From Streptomyces thinghirensis (GTDB lineage: Bacteria > Actinomycetota > Actinomycetia > Streptomycetales > Streptomycetaceae), in assembly GCA_021502835.1 (NCBI GenBank), contig JAKFGP010000002.1:186001-250000 (forward strand): DNA of 64,000 bases, read 5' to 3'. Positions 1 to 14,154 of the stretch are shown piece by piece. The number at the start of each line of letters is the position of its first letter. Position 1 is the stretch's first letter. Made by a program: the position numbers and the translations under genes. The notes under the pieces are model-generated. The model saw only the letters and a list, made by a program, of their open reading frames with translations, did no database searches and was not told the origin of the DNA.

Positions 1-1278
1 GTCGGTGCTGTTCACGAACGGCACCACGTGCGGCTCCACACCCCAGCTGAGCGCCAGCTGGTTGCGGGTGGACTCGTCGGTGGTGAAGGCGAGGATCGGC
101 TGGGCCGCGCGGTAGCGGGACAGCCGGCGCGCGGTGTCACCGGACTGGGTGAAGGCCACCAGGCCCTTGCCGCCCAGGAAGTCGGCGATCTCGGCGGCCG
201 CACGGGCCACCGAACCGCCCTGCGTGCGCGGCTTCTTGCCCGGCACCAGCGGCTGCAGGCCCTTGGAGAGCAGCTCCTGCTCGGCGGCGGTGACGATCTT
301 CGACATCGTCTTGACCGTCTCGATCGGATACGCGCCCACCGACGACTCCGCCGACAGCATGACCGCGTCCGCGCCGTCCAGGATCGCGTTGGCGACGTCG
401 GAGGCCTCGGCGCGGGTCGGACGGGAGTTGGTGATCATCGACTCCATCATCTGGGTCGCCACGATCACCGGCTTGGCGTTGCGCCGGCACAGCTCGATCA
501 GGCGCTCTGCACCATGGGGACCTTCTCGAGCGGGTACTCGACGGCCAGGTCGCCACGGGCGACCATCACGGCGTCGAAGGCCGCGACGACGCCCTCCATG
601 TTCTCCACCGCCTGCGGCTTCTCCACCTTGGCGATGACGGGGACCCGGCGGCCCTCCTCGTCCATCACACGGTGCACGTCGGCGACGTCCTTGGCGTCTC
701 GGACGAAGGAGAGGCGACCAGGTCGCAGCCCATCCGCAGCGCGAACCGGAGGTCCTCGATGTCCTTCTCGCTCAGCGCGGGCACGTTCACGGCCGCGCCG
801 GGGCAGGTTGATGCCCTTGTGGTCGGAGATGACACCGCCCTCGATGACGATCGTCCTCACCCGGGGGCCCTCGACCTCCGGTGACCTTCAGCTCGACGTT
901 GCCGTCGTTGATGAGCACCTGGTCGCCCTTGGTGACGTCACCGGGCAGGCCCTTGTACGTCGTGCCGCAGATCGTCCGGTCGCCCGGCACGTCCTCGGTG
1001 GTGATGGTGAACTCGTCACCGCGCACCAGCTCGACGGGACCCTCCGCGAAGGTCTCCAGGCGGATCTTCGGACCCTGGAGGTCGGCGAGACACCGATGGC
1101 CCTGCCGGTCTCCTTGGCGGCGGCCCGGACACGGTCGTAACGCCCCTGGTGCTCCGCATGGGTGCCGTGGCTGGAAGTTGAAGCGGGCCACGTTCATGCC
1201 GGCCTCGATCAGCGATACGAGCTGCTCGTGGGAGTCGACCGCGGGGCCGAGAGTACAGACGATTTTCGAACGGCGCAT
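1..1278 (-). CDS. pyk: Pyruvate kinase (3' end outside the window)
   Basis: Last ATP-forming step of glycolysis, phosphoenolpyruvate plus ADP to pyruvate plus ATP, in the cytoplasm. The N-terminus [13 protein letters not shown] is the family start, followed by [20 protein letters not shown] and [26 protein letters not shown] and [17 protein letters not shown] carry metal- and substrate-site residues, and ATQMMESMI with [16 protein letters not shown] is the family signature. The ATG at 1278 gives the canonical start. The reading frame is broken at least five times (near 525, 715, 800, 880 and 1090-1165), yet the conserved sequence continues in other frames, so these look like sequence errors. 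The C-terminal end lies beyond position 1. The neighbours ackA and pta fit a pyruvate/acetyl-CoA block. Confidence 0.93.
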
Positions 1279-1387
1279 GGGGCGATCCTATCGGTTTGTT
1301 TCGCTGCGGAATATTCCGTCTGGCGGAAGATACAAATGGGCGCCTCGGTGCTCACAGAGAGAATTATTCAACCGTCCTCGGGTGCCC

Positions 1388-4689
<3,302 letters not shown>

Positions 4690-4776
4690 GCGTGCTCTCC
4701 GTTTCGTCTGATGGTTTCGTCCGGCGGCGGCTGTCCCGCGCGCACGAAATCGCCCACCGGGGTGAGCAGAACCCTC

Positions 4777-4805
4777 TTGACAATACCTCCGGCGGTGGCT
4801 AAGGC
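4777..4805 (+). promoter_or_regulatory. Candidate promoter for pfkA
   Basis: TTGACA (4777-4782), a 17-base spacer and TAAGGC (4800-4805) fit a vegetative (HrdB-type) promoter, with a matching -35 and a weaker -10. It lies in the 231-base divergent region between pta and pfkA and would give a leader of about 110 bases. This is inferred from sequence alone. Confidence 0.4.
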
Positions 4806-4920
4806 GCCCGTCGGTATCCGCCGGTGCCCGGCAGCGCTCGTCCAGTGCCCGCCGGGGTTCCGGCCGTGAAACAATTGGATCGGCTCACCGGTGTCAACAG
4901 CGAGCAGGAGACACAGCACG

Positions 4921-5945
4921 ATGCGTATCGGAGTTCTCACCGCAGGCGGCGACTGCCCCGGCCTGAACGCAGTGATCCGGTCGGTCGTGCACCGAGCGGT
5001 CGACAACTACGGCGACGAGGTCATCGGCTTCGAGGACGGCTACGCGGGCCTGCTGGACAGCCGTTACCGCGCCCTCGACCTGAACGCGGTCAGCGGCATC
5101 CTCGCCCGCGGCGGCACCATCCTCGGCTCCTCCCGGCTGGAGCGCGACCGGCTCCGCGAGGCCTGCGAGAACGCCGGCGACATGATCCAGAGCTTCGGCA
5201 TCGACGCGCTCATCCCGATCGGCGGCGAGGGCACGCTGACGGCCGCCCGGATGCTGTCGGACGCCGGCCTGCCGGTGGTCGGCGTGCCGAAGACCATCGA
5301 CAACGACATCTCCTCCACCGACCGCACCTTCGGCTTCGACACGGCGGTCGGCGTGGCCACCGAGGCGATGGACCGCCTCAAGACCACCGCCGAGTCCCAC
5401 CAGCGCGTGATGGTCGTCGAGGTCATGGGCCGGCACGCGGGCTGGATCGCCCTGGAGTCCGGCATGGCGGCCGGCGCCCACGGCATCTGCCTGCCCGAGC
5501 GCCCCTTCGACCCCGCCGACCTGGTCAAGATGGTCGAGGAGCGGTTCTCCCGCGGCAAGAAGTTCGCCGTCGTCTGTGTCGCCGAGGGGCGCACCCCGCC
5601 GAGGGCTCCATGGACTACGGCAAGGGCGCGATCGACAAGTTCGGTCACGAGCGCTTCCAGGGCATCGGCACGGCACTCGCCTACGAGCTGGAGCGCAGGC
5701 TCGGCAAGGAGGCCAAGCCGGTCATCCTCGGCCACGTCCAGCGCGGTGGCGTGCCGACCGCGTACGACAGGGTGCTCGCCACCCGCTTCGGCTGGCACGC
5801 GGTGGAGGCCGCGCACCGGGGCGACTTCGGCCGGATGACGGCGCTGCGCGGCACGGACGTCGTCATGGTGCCGCTGGCGGAGGCCGTGACCGAGCTGAAG
5901 ACGGTGCCGAAGGACCGGATGGACGAGGCGGAGTCGGTCTTCTAG
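4921..5945 (+). CDS. pfkA: 6-phosphofructokinase (actinobacterial type)
   Basis: Phosphorylates fructose 6-phosphate to fructose 1,6-bisphosphate, the committed step of glycolysis. The start MRIGVLTAGGDCPGLNAVIR holds the glycine-rich phosphate loop. GGEGTLTAARML, PKTIDNDISSTDRTFGFDTA, EVMGRHAGWIAL and HVQRGGVPTAYDR are catalytic and substrate-binding blocks. In E. coli numbering it combines Gly104 (ATP-like) with Lys124 (PPi-like). Known Streptomyces enzymes with this combination use ATP, so ATP is inferred. The ATG at 4921 follows GGAG at good spacing. Length is about 341 residues. One base seems missing near 5587, shifting the frame between VCVAEG and HPAEGSMDYGKGA. Confidence 0.93.
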
Positions 5946-5962
5946 CCGCCGGACGCCGGCGT

Positions 5963-6668
5963 TCACGGGTGCTTCTCGACCGCCGCCCAGAAGTGCTCCA
6001 CGATCCGGTCGAGGAAGTCGCGGCCCGCCTCGTGGGAGTCGCCACTGCCGCCGCCCCAGCTGAGGGTGGCGGCCATGTGCCCCTGGTAGTCCTGGTGCAG
6101 CACCTGGAGGACGTTCTCCAGGACCCGCCGGTCCAGCGGTGCCACCTTGGCGACCGGACGCACATAGGCCTGCCAGCGGGTCTTCACCGCGCTCGTCAGC
6201 AGGTCGGCGAGCTTCTCCTCGCGCCCCGTGACGGTCACGAAGTCGGGCAGGTCGAGGCCGAGCACGTCGGCGAGCGCGGCCGACTGGCGGTCGTTGCCGC
6301 GCCAGCCGTCCGTCTCCTCCATCCGCAGGTACGCCGGGAGCGGGACCCCGACGGCACGGGCCACGTCCTCCGGCGCCAGGGGAACGGGCGATGCGGTGCT
6401 CGCGCAGGGTCTGCGGCCGGCCGATCAGATCACCGGGCGAGCACCACAGCACACCCGCGAGCGCGGTCAGCTCGGGGTCCCGGGGGGAGGCGACGCCCCG
6501 CTCCCAGGCGATGACGAGATCCGGGGTGACGTACGGCAGCCCGTACGAGACCCGCATGCCGTGGGCGACGTGCTCGGGGCCCATGTTCAGGGCGGCACGG
6601 AGCCGGCGGGCGGCGAGGGCGTTGAACGGGGGACCCGACTGGTTCGGGTGAGGTGAGGGTCGGCGCAC
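5963..6668 (-). CDS. Helix-turn-helix DNA-binding protein
   Basis: Probably a cytoplasmic regulator. The N-terminal part (LAARRLRAALNMGPEHVAHG, then PDLVIAWERGVASP and ELTALAGVLWCSPGDLIG) has the size and pattern of an Xre-type helix-turn-helix. A second similar unit follows (VARAVGVPLPAYLRMEET, SAALADVLGLDLPDF). The C-terminal 100 residues, ending HFWAAVEKHP, have no known function to me. A GTG at 6668 lies exactly 7 bases after TACGGT, which suggests a leaderless message; an in-frame GTG at 6677 is the alternative. One frameshift near 6380. It is tail to tail with pfkA, 17 bases apart. Target unknown. Confidence 0.7.
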
Positions 6669-6790
6669 GGGCCACACCGTAGGGGTCCGGTGCGGCGCTG
6701 ACTACGGGCTGTTCAGCCAGCGATACGGATTGGTACGAACCTACGGGGGTATGACAGGCGTATTGCGGGCGCAAGCGGACGCCGTCCCGC

Positions 6791-7649
6791 TCACCCCTTC
6801 ACCGCCCCGCCCAGCGCGAACCCCCGCCCAGCCGCCGGGAGATCAGCACGTACAGCAGGATCACCGGCGTCGAGTAGACGATCGAGAACGCCGCCAGTTG
6901 CCCGTACGCCACCATGCCCCGGTTGCCGAAGAAGTCGTTGATGCTCACCGAGGCGGGCATCTGGTCCGGGGAGAGCAGCAGCATGAAGGGGACGAAGAAG
7001 TTCCCCCACATCATCACGAACGAGAACACCGTCACCACCGCCACTCCCGGCCCCATCAGCGGCAGCACGATCCGCAGCAGTGACTGGAACGACGACGCCC
7101 CGTCCGTCCAGGCCGCCTCCTCCAGCTCCCTTGGGGACGCCGTCCATGAAGTTCTTCATCAGCCAGATGGCGAAGGGCAGCTGGGAGGCGGCGAAGAAGA
7201 AGATCGTCCCCTGCATGGTGTCAGATCATGTTCACCCGCACGAAGAGGGCGTAGACCGGCACCATGATCGCGGTGATCGGCAGGCTGGTCGCGAACAGGA
7301 TGGTCGGCAGGAACGGCCGGTTCAGCCGGGACCGGAAACGGGAGAGCGGATAGGCCGCGAGCGCCGCGCACACCACCGTCAGCAGGGTCGCGCCGCCGCA
7401 CGGGATCAGAGCTGTTGAGCAGCGGGGTGAAGGTGATCTCCGGGGTGAGGATCGCGTCGAAGTTCTCCAGCGTCAGCCCGTCGGGGACCTTCACCTGGAG
7501 GCTCGCGCGCGGATCCAGGGCGGACAGCACCACCCAGGCCAGCGGCAGCACGAACGCGGCGGCGGCCACCAGCAGCCCGGCGTCGGCGGCCAGCCGGCGC
7601 CGGTTGCGCCGGGAGGCGGGGCGCGGCGGGACGCGAAGGTGGATGCCAT
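6791..7649 (-). CDS. Sugar ABC transporter permease (MalG type)
   Basis: Inner-membrane component of a carbohydrate importer. The N-terminus has basic residues and a membrane segment (AAAAFVLPLAWVVLSALDP). The conserved cytoplasmic EAA loop reads ELEEAAWTDGASSFQSL, and the end has membrane segments (FSFVMMWGNFFVPFMLLLS, FSIVYSTPVILLYVLISRRL). The ATG at 7649 lies one base after the TGA of the upstream permease, so the genes form one operon. Frameshifts near 6820, 7130, 7225, 7405 and 7620. No ATP-binding gene is present in the operon. In Streptomyces the shared ATPase MsiK usually serves such importers, so that is the likely partner. Confidence 0.88.
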
Positions 7650-7650
7650 G

Positions 7651-8621
7651 TCAGACCTCCGTCCGCAGCAGGCGCAGGTGCACGACCGAGAACAGGGAGC
7701 CGATCAGCAACAGCAGCAGCGCCACCGCCGTGCCGTAGCCGATCAGGCTGTTCTGGAAGGCCTGCTCAGTACATGAACAGCGGCAGCGTCTGGCTCTTGC
7801 CGCTCGGGCCGCCCCGCGTCATCACCCAGATCAGGCCGAAGACCGACAGGGTCTGCAGGGTGTTCAGCATCAGGTTGGTGCCGATGGAGCGCCGGATCAT
7901 CGGCAGCGTGATGTGCCACATCCGGCGCCAGCCGCTTGCCCCCGTCCACCTCGGCGGCCTCGGTGACCTCTTTCGGGATCTCGTTCAGGGCGGCCGAGTA
8001 CACGAGCATCGAGAACGCCGTGCCCCGCCACACGTTGGCGAAGGACACCGCCAGGATCGGCAGCGTGAACAGCCAGTTCTGGGACGGCAGATGGAGCCAG
8101 TCGAGGATGGCGTTGAGGGTGCCCTCGCGGCGGAAGAAGGCGTAGAGCAGGAAGCCCGCCACCACCTCCGGCAGCACCCACGCCGTGACAACGATGCCGC
8201 CGGTGAGCGTACGGACCGGCTTCGAGGCCCGCTGCATCAGCGAGGCCAGGGCGAGCCCCAGGGTGTTCTGCCCGATCAGCGACGACAGCACCGTGAACAC
8301 CAGGGTCAGCCACACGGCGTTGAGGAACGCCTCGTCCTGGAACGCCCGACGGAAGTTCTCGAAGCCGACGAAGGACTCCTCGGCCTGCCCGGTGAGCTGG
8401 AGGTCGGTGAAGGCGATGACCACGCAGTACGCGATCGGGCCGGCGAGGAAGAGCAGCAGCAGGACGACGGCGGGGGAGACGGGCAGGGCGCGGAAGAGGA
8501 CGCGGCGAGTGGTGGCGGACCTCGCGCGACGTGCCGGGTCCGGTGCGGGCGGGCCCGGCGGCGCCTTACGGACCTCCGGCCCCGGGCCGGGACCCGTGTG
8601 CTGCGGCGTGGCCGCGGTCAC
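7651..8621 (-). CDS. Sugar ABC transporter permease (MalF type)
   Basis: Second permease of the same importer. A proline-rich cytoplasmic tail of about 45 residues precedes the first membrane segment (VSPAVVLLLLFLAGPIAYCV). The middle has segments around NAVWLTLVFTVLSSLIG and GIVVTAWVLPEVVAGFLLY. The EAA loop is IPKEVTEAAEVDGGKR and the last segment is VALLLLLIGSLFSVV. The GTG start at 8621 overlaps the stop of the binding-protein gene (GTGA), indicating coupling. Two indels near 7765 and 7925 break the frame. Length about 323 residues, normal for MalF-like permeases. Confidence 0.9.
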
Positions 8622-9996
8622 TCGCGGACCACCTGGTTGTCGGTGGCCTCCTTGAGCGCCTCGTCGTAGCCGCGCGCCGCCTCCTCCACCGACATGTCAC
8701 CGGTCGTCACGCCCTCCATCGCCTCCTGGATGGCGACGGAGACCTTCGGGTACGCCGGGTAGGCGGGTCGGTAGTGCGTGCTCTCGACGAGGTCGGTGAA
8801 GAACTTGATGCCGGGCTGGGCGTCGACGTACGCGGGATCGTTCGCGACGTCCTCGCGGACCGCGATGCCGGAGTTGGCGATGTACCACTTCTGGGCGTTG
8901 GCCTTGGTCTGCATCGTCTTGATGAACTCGAAGGCCAGGTCGGGGTTGGCCGCCTTGGCCGGGATCGCCCACGTCCAGCCGCCGGACATGCTCACCTTGC
9001 CGGGAGCCTGGCCGTTCTGCGTCGGCATGGCCGCCAGCCCCAGCTCCTTCGACCACTCGGGCCACTTCGTGCCCGCTGCCCTCCAGCCAGTCCTGCGGCA
9101 GCCGGGAGCCGTCGAGAGCGATCCCGAGCTTGCCCTGCGGCAGCAGCTCACCGCGCACCTTGGTGCCGAAGTTGGGGTCGAGCGCGTCGGAGACCTCCGG
9201 GCCGAGCTTCTCCTTGTACACCGTCTCGACGAACGCGAGCGAGTCCGCGAAGCCCTGCCCCGCCGCGATCCACTTCTTGCTGCCCTTGTCGTACAGCGGG
9301 TCGGTGGTGCCGTCGTTCGTGCCGTACAGCAGCATCTCGAAGCCCTGCATGGTGGCCGCCTCACCGGCCGGCTTGCCCGTGTACACGTTGAGGGGGACGA
9401 CGCCCGGCACCTTCTCCTTGATGGCGCGGGCCGCGGCCAGGCACCTCGTCCCAGGTCTTCGGCTGCCAGTCGGCGGGCAGGCCGGCCTTGGCGAAGACGT
9501 CCTTGCTGAACCACAGGCCCCGGGTGTCCGTCCCGTCCGGTACGCCGTACGTCTTGCCGTCCTCGCCCTTCGCCGCCGCCTTCGCGGTGTCGATGAACTG
9601 GTCCCAGTCCTTCCACTTCCCCAGGTACTCGTCGAGGGGCTTCAAGTACCCGCTGGTGATGTCGGAGTTGATGAGGAAGGTGTCCTCGTAGACCAGGTCC
9701 GGCGCGGTCTTGGGGGAGCGGAGCATCTGCTGGAGTTTGGTGTAGTACTCCGCGTCCGGGGCTTTGATGGGGACGAGTTCGACCTTCTTGCCCGGATTGG
9801 CCTTCTCGAACTGCTTCTTGATGTCGGCGAGGTAGGTGTCCATCACCTTGATGGAGTTGTCCGTCGACTGCTTGAAGGAGACCTTCACCGTGTCCGGGTC
9901 ACTGCCGGAGCCGCTTCCGCAGGCGGCGAGGGTGGTGGAGGCGAGCGCGGTGAGGGTGAACAGAGCGGTGAACCGGACGGTGGGACGCACGGGCAC
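8618..9996 (-). CDS. Sugar-binding lipoprotein of the ABC importer
   Basis: Extracellular solute-binding protein that delivers a sugar to the two permeases encoded downstream. It has a lipoprotein signal peptide ending in the lipobox TTLAAC followed by a GSGSGS linker. The mature part has family 1 features: KQFEKANPGKKVELVPIKAP, APDLVYEDTFL, KTYGVPDGTDTRGLWFSKD, and near the end KAANPDLAFEFIKTMQT and SVAIQEAMEGV. About 460 residues. The GTG start is at 9996. Frameshifts near 8800, 9080 and 9440. The sugar cannot be told from sequence. It is first in the three-gene operon; the 110 bases upstream separate it from the two-component genes. Confidence 0.9.
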
Positions 9997-10106
9997 GACC
10001 TCCTACGGGCACGACGCTGTGGCCGGGACGGCTGCTCGGCGAACGTAAGAGGAGTGGTCTAGTCAGGTCAATGCGTGTGCGGTGGACAACCTGTGTTCAT
10101 CGGTGT

Positions 10107-10807
10107 TCAGCGGCCCCGCTCGGCCTCGCGGACCCACCGGTACACCAACTCCGGCCGCCCCACCTGCCCGTACAGCGGGCTCCGTCCCGCCCGCCCCGCG
10201 TCCACCAGATGTTCCAGGTAACGCCGGGCCGTGATCCGGGAGATGCCCACGGACTCGGCCACCCCGGCCGCCGTGAGCCCTTCCTCGGTACCGCGCAGCG
10301 CGCCCGTCACCCGCTCCAGCGTCGGCCCGCTCAGCCCCTTCGGCAGGGCGGCCGGGCCCGGAGCCCGCAGTGTGGCCAGTGCCCGGTCCACCTCGTCCTG
10401 ACCGCTCGCCTCCCGGCGGCGCCCCGGAACTCGGCGTACCGCACCAGACGGTCCCGCAGGGTGGCGAAGGTGAACGGCTTCAGCACGTACTGGACGACGC
10501 CCAGCGAGACCCCCTCCCGCACGACGGTCAGGTCCCGCGCCGACGTCACCGCTATCACGTCGGTGTGATGCCCCGCCGCCCGCAGCGAACGGGCCAGCTG
10601 CAGCCCGTGCACGTCCGGGAGATGCAGGTCGAGCAGGAGCAGATCCACCGGCGTACGGTCCAGCACGCGCCGGGCCTCCGCTCCCGTGTGCGCCTTGCCG
10701 ACGGCCGTGAACCCCGGCACCCGGCCGACGTACATCACGTGCGCGTCGGCGGCGACGGGGTCGTCCTCGACGACCAGGACACGGATCGGCTGCGGGGCGG
10801 TGCTCAT
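10107..10807 (-). CDS. Response regulator, CitB/DcuR family
   Basis: Receiver domain at residues 8-125 (IRVLVVEDDPVAADAHVMYV, phosphorylated Asp in LLLLDLHLPDVHG, conserved Lys in VQYVLKPFTF). The C-terminal helix-turn-helix reads GVAESVGISRITARRYLEHL, typical of the CitB/DcuR group that controls citrate or C4-dicarboxylate uptake. The ATG at 10807 overlaps the kinase stop (ATGA). One or two indels near 10430 join the two halves. Its likely target is the divergent dicarboxylate symporter gene at 12677. Confidence 0.9.
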
Positions 10808-12522
10808 ACGGCGCCCCCGAACTCGTGTCTGCCCGCCGGGGCGTCCGGGGCCGGCGCGTGGTCCCCGGGGTCGTCCAGCGGCAGCCGGGCCTCGAAACGG
10901 GCGCCGCCGCCCTCGGCCTCCGTCACGGTCAGGGTGCCGCCGTGCCGCTGCACTGCCTGACTGACCAGCGCCAGCCCCAGGCCACGGCCGCCCTCGCCGG
11001 CCGGCTTCGTCGAGAAACCCCGCTGGAAGACCAGGTCGGCATGGGCGGGATCGACCCCGGCGCCCGTGTCCGACACCCGCAGCACCAGCTCGGAGCCACC
11101 CGCCGCCGGGTCCGCGCCGGAGACGTCCTCGTCCCCGGCCGTCCGCCGTCCGCCCCTCGCCTCGGTGTACGCCGCCACCGTCACCCGCGAGGGCACCCCG
11201 CCCTGGGCCGCGTCCACCGCGTTGTCGACCAGGTTCCCCAGGATCGTCACCAGGTCCCGGGCGGGCAGGGACGGCGGCAGCAGCCCGTCGTCCAGTCGGC
11301 TGTCCTGTGACACCACCAGCTCCACTCCCCGCTCGTTGGCCTGCGCCGTCTTGCCCAGCAGCAGCGCGGCCAGTACGGGCTCGCCGACCGCCGCCACCAC
11401 CTGGTCGGTGAGCGCCTGGGCCAGCTCCAGTTCGGCCGTCGCGAAGTCCACGGCCTCCTCGGTGCGGCCCAGCTCGATCAGCGAGACGACCGTGTGCAGC
11501 CGGTTGGCCGCCTCGTGCGCCTGCGAGCGCAACGCCTGCGTGAAGCCGCGCTCGGAATCCAGCTCGCCCGTCAGCGACTGCAGCTCGGTCACGTCGCGCA
11601 GGGTCACCACCGTGCCCCGTCGCTCGCCGCCGGAGACCGGCGAGGTGTTCACCACCAGCACCCGCTCCGCCGCCAGATGCACCTCGTCCACCTCGCGGCT
11701 CCGAGGCCAGCAGCGCGCCCGTCAGCTGCGCCGGCAGCCCCAGGTCGGCGACCGAGGCGCCCACCACGTCACCGGTCACACCGAGCAGCTCCCGTCCGCC
11801 GTCGTTGATCAACGCGACACGGTACTGCCCGTCCAGCATCAGCAGACCCTCCCGCACCGCGTGCAGCGCCGCCTGATGGTAGTCGTGCATCCGGCTCAGC
11901 TCGTCCGCGTTCATACCGTGCGTGTGCCGGCGCAGTCGCGCGTTGATCACGTACGTGCCGACCGCGCCGAGCAGCAGCGCCCCGGCCGCCACCCCGAGCA
12001 GGGCCGTCAGCTGCTCCTGCGCCCGCTTGCTGATCTCCTCGACCTTGATCCCGGCGCTGACCAGGCCGACCACCCGCCCGGCGTTCTCCACGGGCGTCAC
12101 CGCCCGCACCGACGGTCCCAGCGTGCCCGTGTAGGTCTCGGTGAACGTCTCGCCCCGCTGCGCGCGCTCGATGTGACCGCGAAGAGATGGCCGATTTGTT
12201 TCGGGTCCGGGTGGGTCCAGCGGATGCCCTCCGGATCCATGATCGTCACGAAGTCCACGTCGGTGTCCCGCATGACCCGCACCGCGTACGGCTGGAGCCG
12301 CGCCGTCGGGTCGGGCGTGCGGATCGCCTCCAGCACGGACGGCGAGTCGGCGATGGCCAGCGACACCGACCTGGCCTGGCGCCCGGCCGCCTCCTCCGCC
12401 TGCCGCCGGTCGCTGACGTAGGTGAACAGCGCGTACCCGGCGACCACGACCGCTATCAGCACGGCCTGCATGGCGAAGAGCTGACCGGCCAGGCTACGGG
12501 GTCCAGGGACGCGGGGGTGCAT
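10804..12522 (-). CDS. Sensor histidine kinase, CitA/DcuS family
   Basis: Membrane sensor. First transmembrane segment at about residues 15-37 (FAMQAVLIAVVVAGYALFTY), then a periplasmic domain (SLAIADSPSVLEAI, MRDTDVDFVTIMDPEGIRWT), a second membrane segment (LLGVAAGALLLGAVGTYVI) and a PAS domain (VREGLLMLDGQYRVALIND). The phospho-acceptor box is RSQAHEAANRLHTVVSLIE. The ATPase part has LGNLVDNAVDAA, VSDTGAGVDP and GRGLGLALV. Between the N and G1 boxes sits a Gly/Asp-rich insertion of about 25 residues. ATG at 12522 follows AGGAGG. Frameshifts near 11700 and 12180. About 573 residues. Confidence 0.92.
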
Positions 12523-12676
12523 GCCGTCAGTCTCCCTCCTGGCTTGATTGTGAACGAAATGAACGCAAGGGTGACCGCGCTCACAGCGCGGGAGATAGTC
12601 ACCGCATCCCCGAAACAAACTCCCGGACGTGAGCCGCACGCCGGTGATGCCGACGACGTCGTCAAGGAGGGCCGCC

Positions 12677-14080
12677 GTGACCAGCAAAGCCGCTACGGCA
12701 GCTACCGCACCCAAAGCCAAGCGGGATCGCACGCACTATCTCTATATCGCGGTGATCATCGCGGTCGCCCTCGGTATCGCCGTCGGTCTGATCTTCCCGG
12801 ACTTCGCGACCGAGCTGAAGCCACTGGGCACCGGCTTCGTGAACCTGATCAAGATGATGATCTCGCCGATCATCTTCTGCACGATCGTGCTGGGCATCGG
12901 CTCGGTGCGCAAGGCCGCCAAGGTCGGCGCGGTGGGCGGTATCGCCCTGGTCTACTTCCTGGTGATGTCGCTGGTGGCGCTCGCCATCGGCCTGGTCGTC
13001 GGCAACATCCTGGACCCGGGCACGGGCCTCGCGGTCACCGACGCCGTCAAGGAGACCGGTCAGGCGCAGGTCGACGCGGAGGCCAAGGGCACCGTCGAGT
13101 TCCTGATGGGCATCATCCCGACCACGATCGTCTCCGCGTTCACCGCGGGCGAGGTCCTGCAGACCCTGCTGATCGCCCTGCTCTGCGGTTTCGCCCTGCA
13201 GGCCATGGGTTCCGCCGGGCAGCCCGTCCTGCGCGGCATCGAGCACATCCAGCGGCTGGTCTTCCGGGTCCTGGCGATGATCATGTGGGCCGCCCCGGTC
13301 GGTGCCTTCGGCGCCATCGCCGCGGTCACCGGCTCGGCCGGCGTCGACGCGCTCAAGAGCCTGGCCGTACTGATGCTCGGCTTCTACGTCACCTGCTTCC
13401 TCTTCGTCTTCCTGGTGCTGGGCGCGCTGCTGCGCTTCGTCGCCGGCGTCAACGTCTTCTCGCTCTTCAAGTACCTGGGCCGCGAGTTCCTGCTGATCCT
13501 GTCCACCTCCTCGTCGGAGTCGGCGCTGCCGCGCCTCATCGCGAAGATGGAGCACCTCGGCGTCAGCAAGCCGGTGGTCGGCATCACCGTCCCGACCGGC
13601 TACTCGTTCAACCTCGACGGCACCATGATCTACATGACCATGGCCTCGCTGTTCATCGCCGACGCCATGGGTACGCCGATGTCGATCGGTGAGCAGATCC
13701 CCCTGCTGCTCTTCCTGCTGGTGGCCTCGAAGGGCGCGGCCGGTGTCTCCGGTGCCGGTCTCGCCACGCTGGCCGGCGGTCTCTCCTCGCACAAGCCCGC
13801 CCTGGTGGACGGCATCGGCCTCATCGTCGGCATCGACCGCTTCATGAGCGAGGCCCGCGCCCTCACCAACTTCGCGGGCAACGCCATCGCCACGGTCCTG
13901 ATCGGAACCTGGACCAAGGAGATCGACAGGGGCCGGGTGGACGAGGTGCTCGCCGGACACGCCCCGTTCGACGAGAAGACCCTCCTGGACGACCACCACG
14001 GAGCCGACGGCGTCGACGACGCGGACGGCACGCCGGAGGTGCCCGAGCAGGGCGGCGAGAAGGAGCTGGCCCGGGCCTGA
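12677..14080 (+). CDS. dctA: C4-dicarboxylate/proton or sodium symporter (DctA type)
   Basis: Inner-membrane uptake of succinate, fumarate or malate. The frame is intact, about 467 residues, with eight hydrophobic segments starting YLYIAVIIAVALGIAVGLIF. Family motifs are IKMMISPIIFCTIVLGI, a serine-rich re-entrant loop STSSSESALPRLI, PTGYSFNLDGTMIY, and GVSGAGLATLAGG. The charged tail (DDHHGADGVDDADG) is cytoplasmic. The GTG at 12677 is chosen because AAGGAGG precedes it at the right spacing; an upstream ATG in the same frame lacks one. It is divergent from a CitA/CitB-type sensor pair (154-base gap), which probably controls it. Confidence 0.92.
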   Translation: MTSKAATAATAPKAKRDRTHYLYIAVIIAVALGIAVGLIFPDFATELKPLGTGFVNLIKMMISPIIFCTIVLGIGSVRKAAKVGAVGGIALVYFLVMSLVALAIGLVVGNILDPGTGLAVTDAVKETGQAQVDAEAKGTVEFLMGIIPTTIVSAFTAGEVLQTLLIALLCGFALQAMGSAGQPVLRGIEHIQRLVFRVLAMIMWAAPVGAFGAIAAVTGSAGVDALKSLAVLMLGFYVTCFLFVFLVLGALLRFVAGVNVFSLFKYLGREFLLILSTSSSESALPRLIAKMEHLGVSKPVVGITVPTGYSFNLDGTMIYMTMASLFIADAMGTPMSIGEQIPLLLFLLVASKGAAGVSGAGLATLAGGLSSHKPALVDGIGLIVGIDRFMSEARALTNFAGNAIATVLIGTWTKEIDRGRVDEVLAGHAPFDEKTLLDDHHGADGVDDADGTPEVPEQGGEKELARA

Positions 14081-14107
14081 GACAGGCCGGCGCGACGCCC
14101 ACACACG

Positions 14108-14147
14108 CCGGGCGGCTGAGGTGCTCCCCCGTTGCTCAGCCGCCCGG
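14108..14147 (+). terminator. First of two tandem hairpins after dctA
   Basis: A perfect 13-base inverted repeat, CCGGGCGGCTGAG (14108-14120) and CTCAGCCGCCCGG (14135-14147), with a 14-base loop. It begins 27 bases after the dctA stop. There is no U-run, as is usual for Streptomyces terminators. Confidence 0.75.
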
Positions 14148-14154
14148 TCCCCCG

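Noticed and set aside
1..1278. pyk and other broken genes as pseudogenes
   Set aside because: Conserved residues continue across every break and housekeeping genes are affected equally, so error is more likely than decay.
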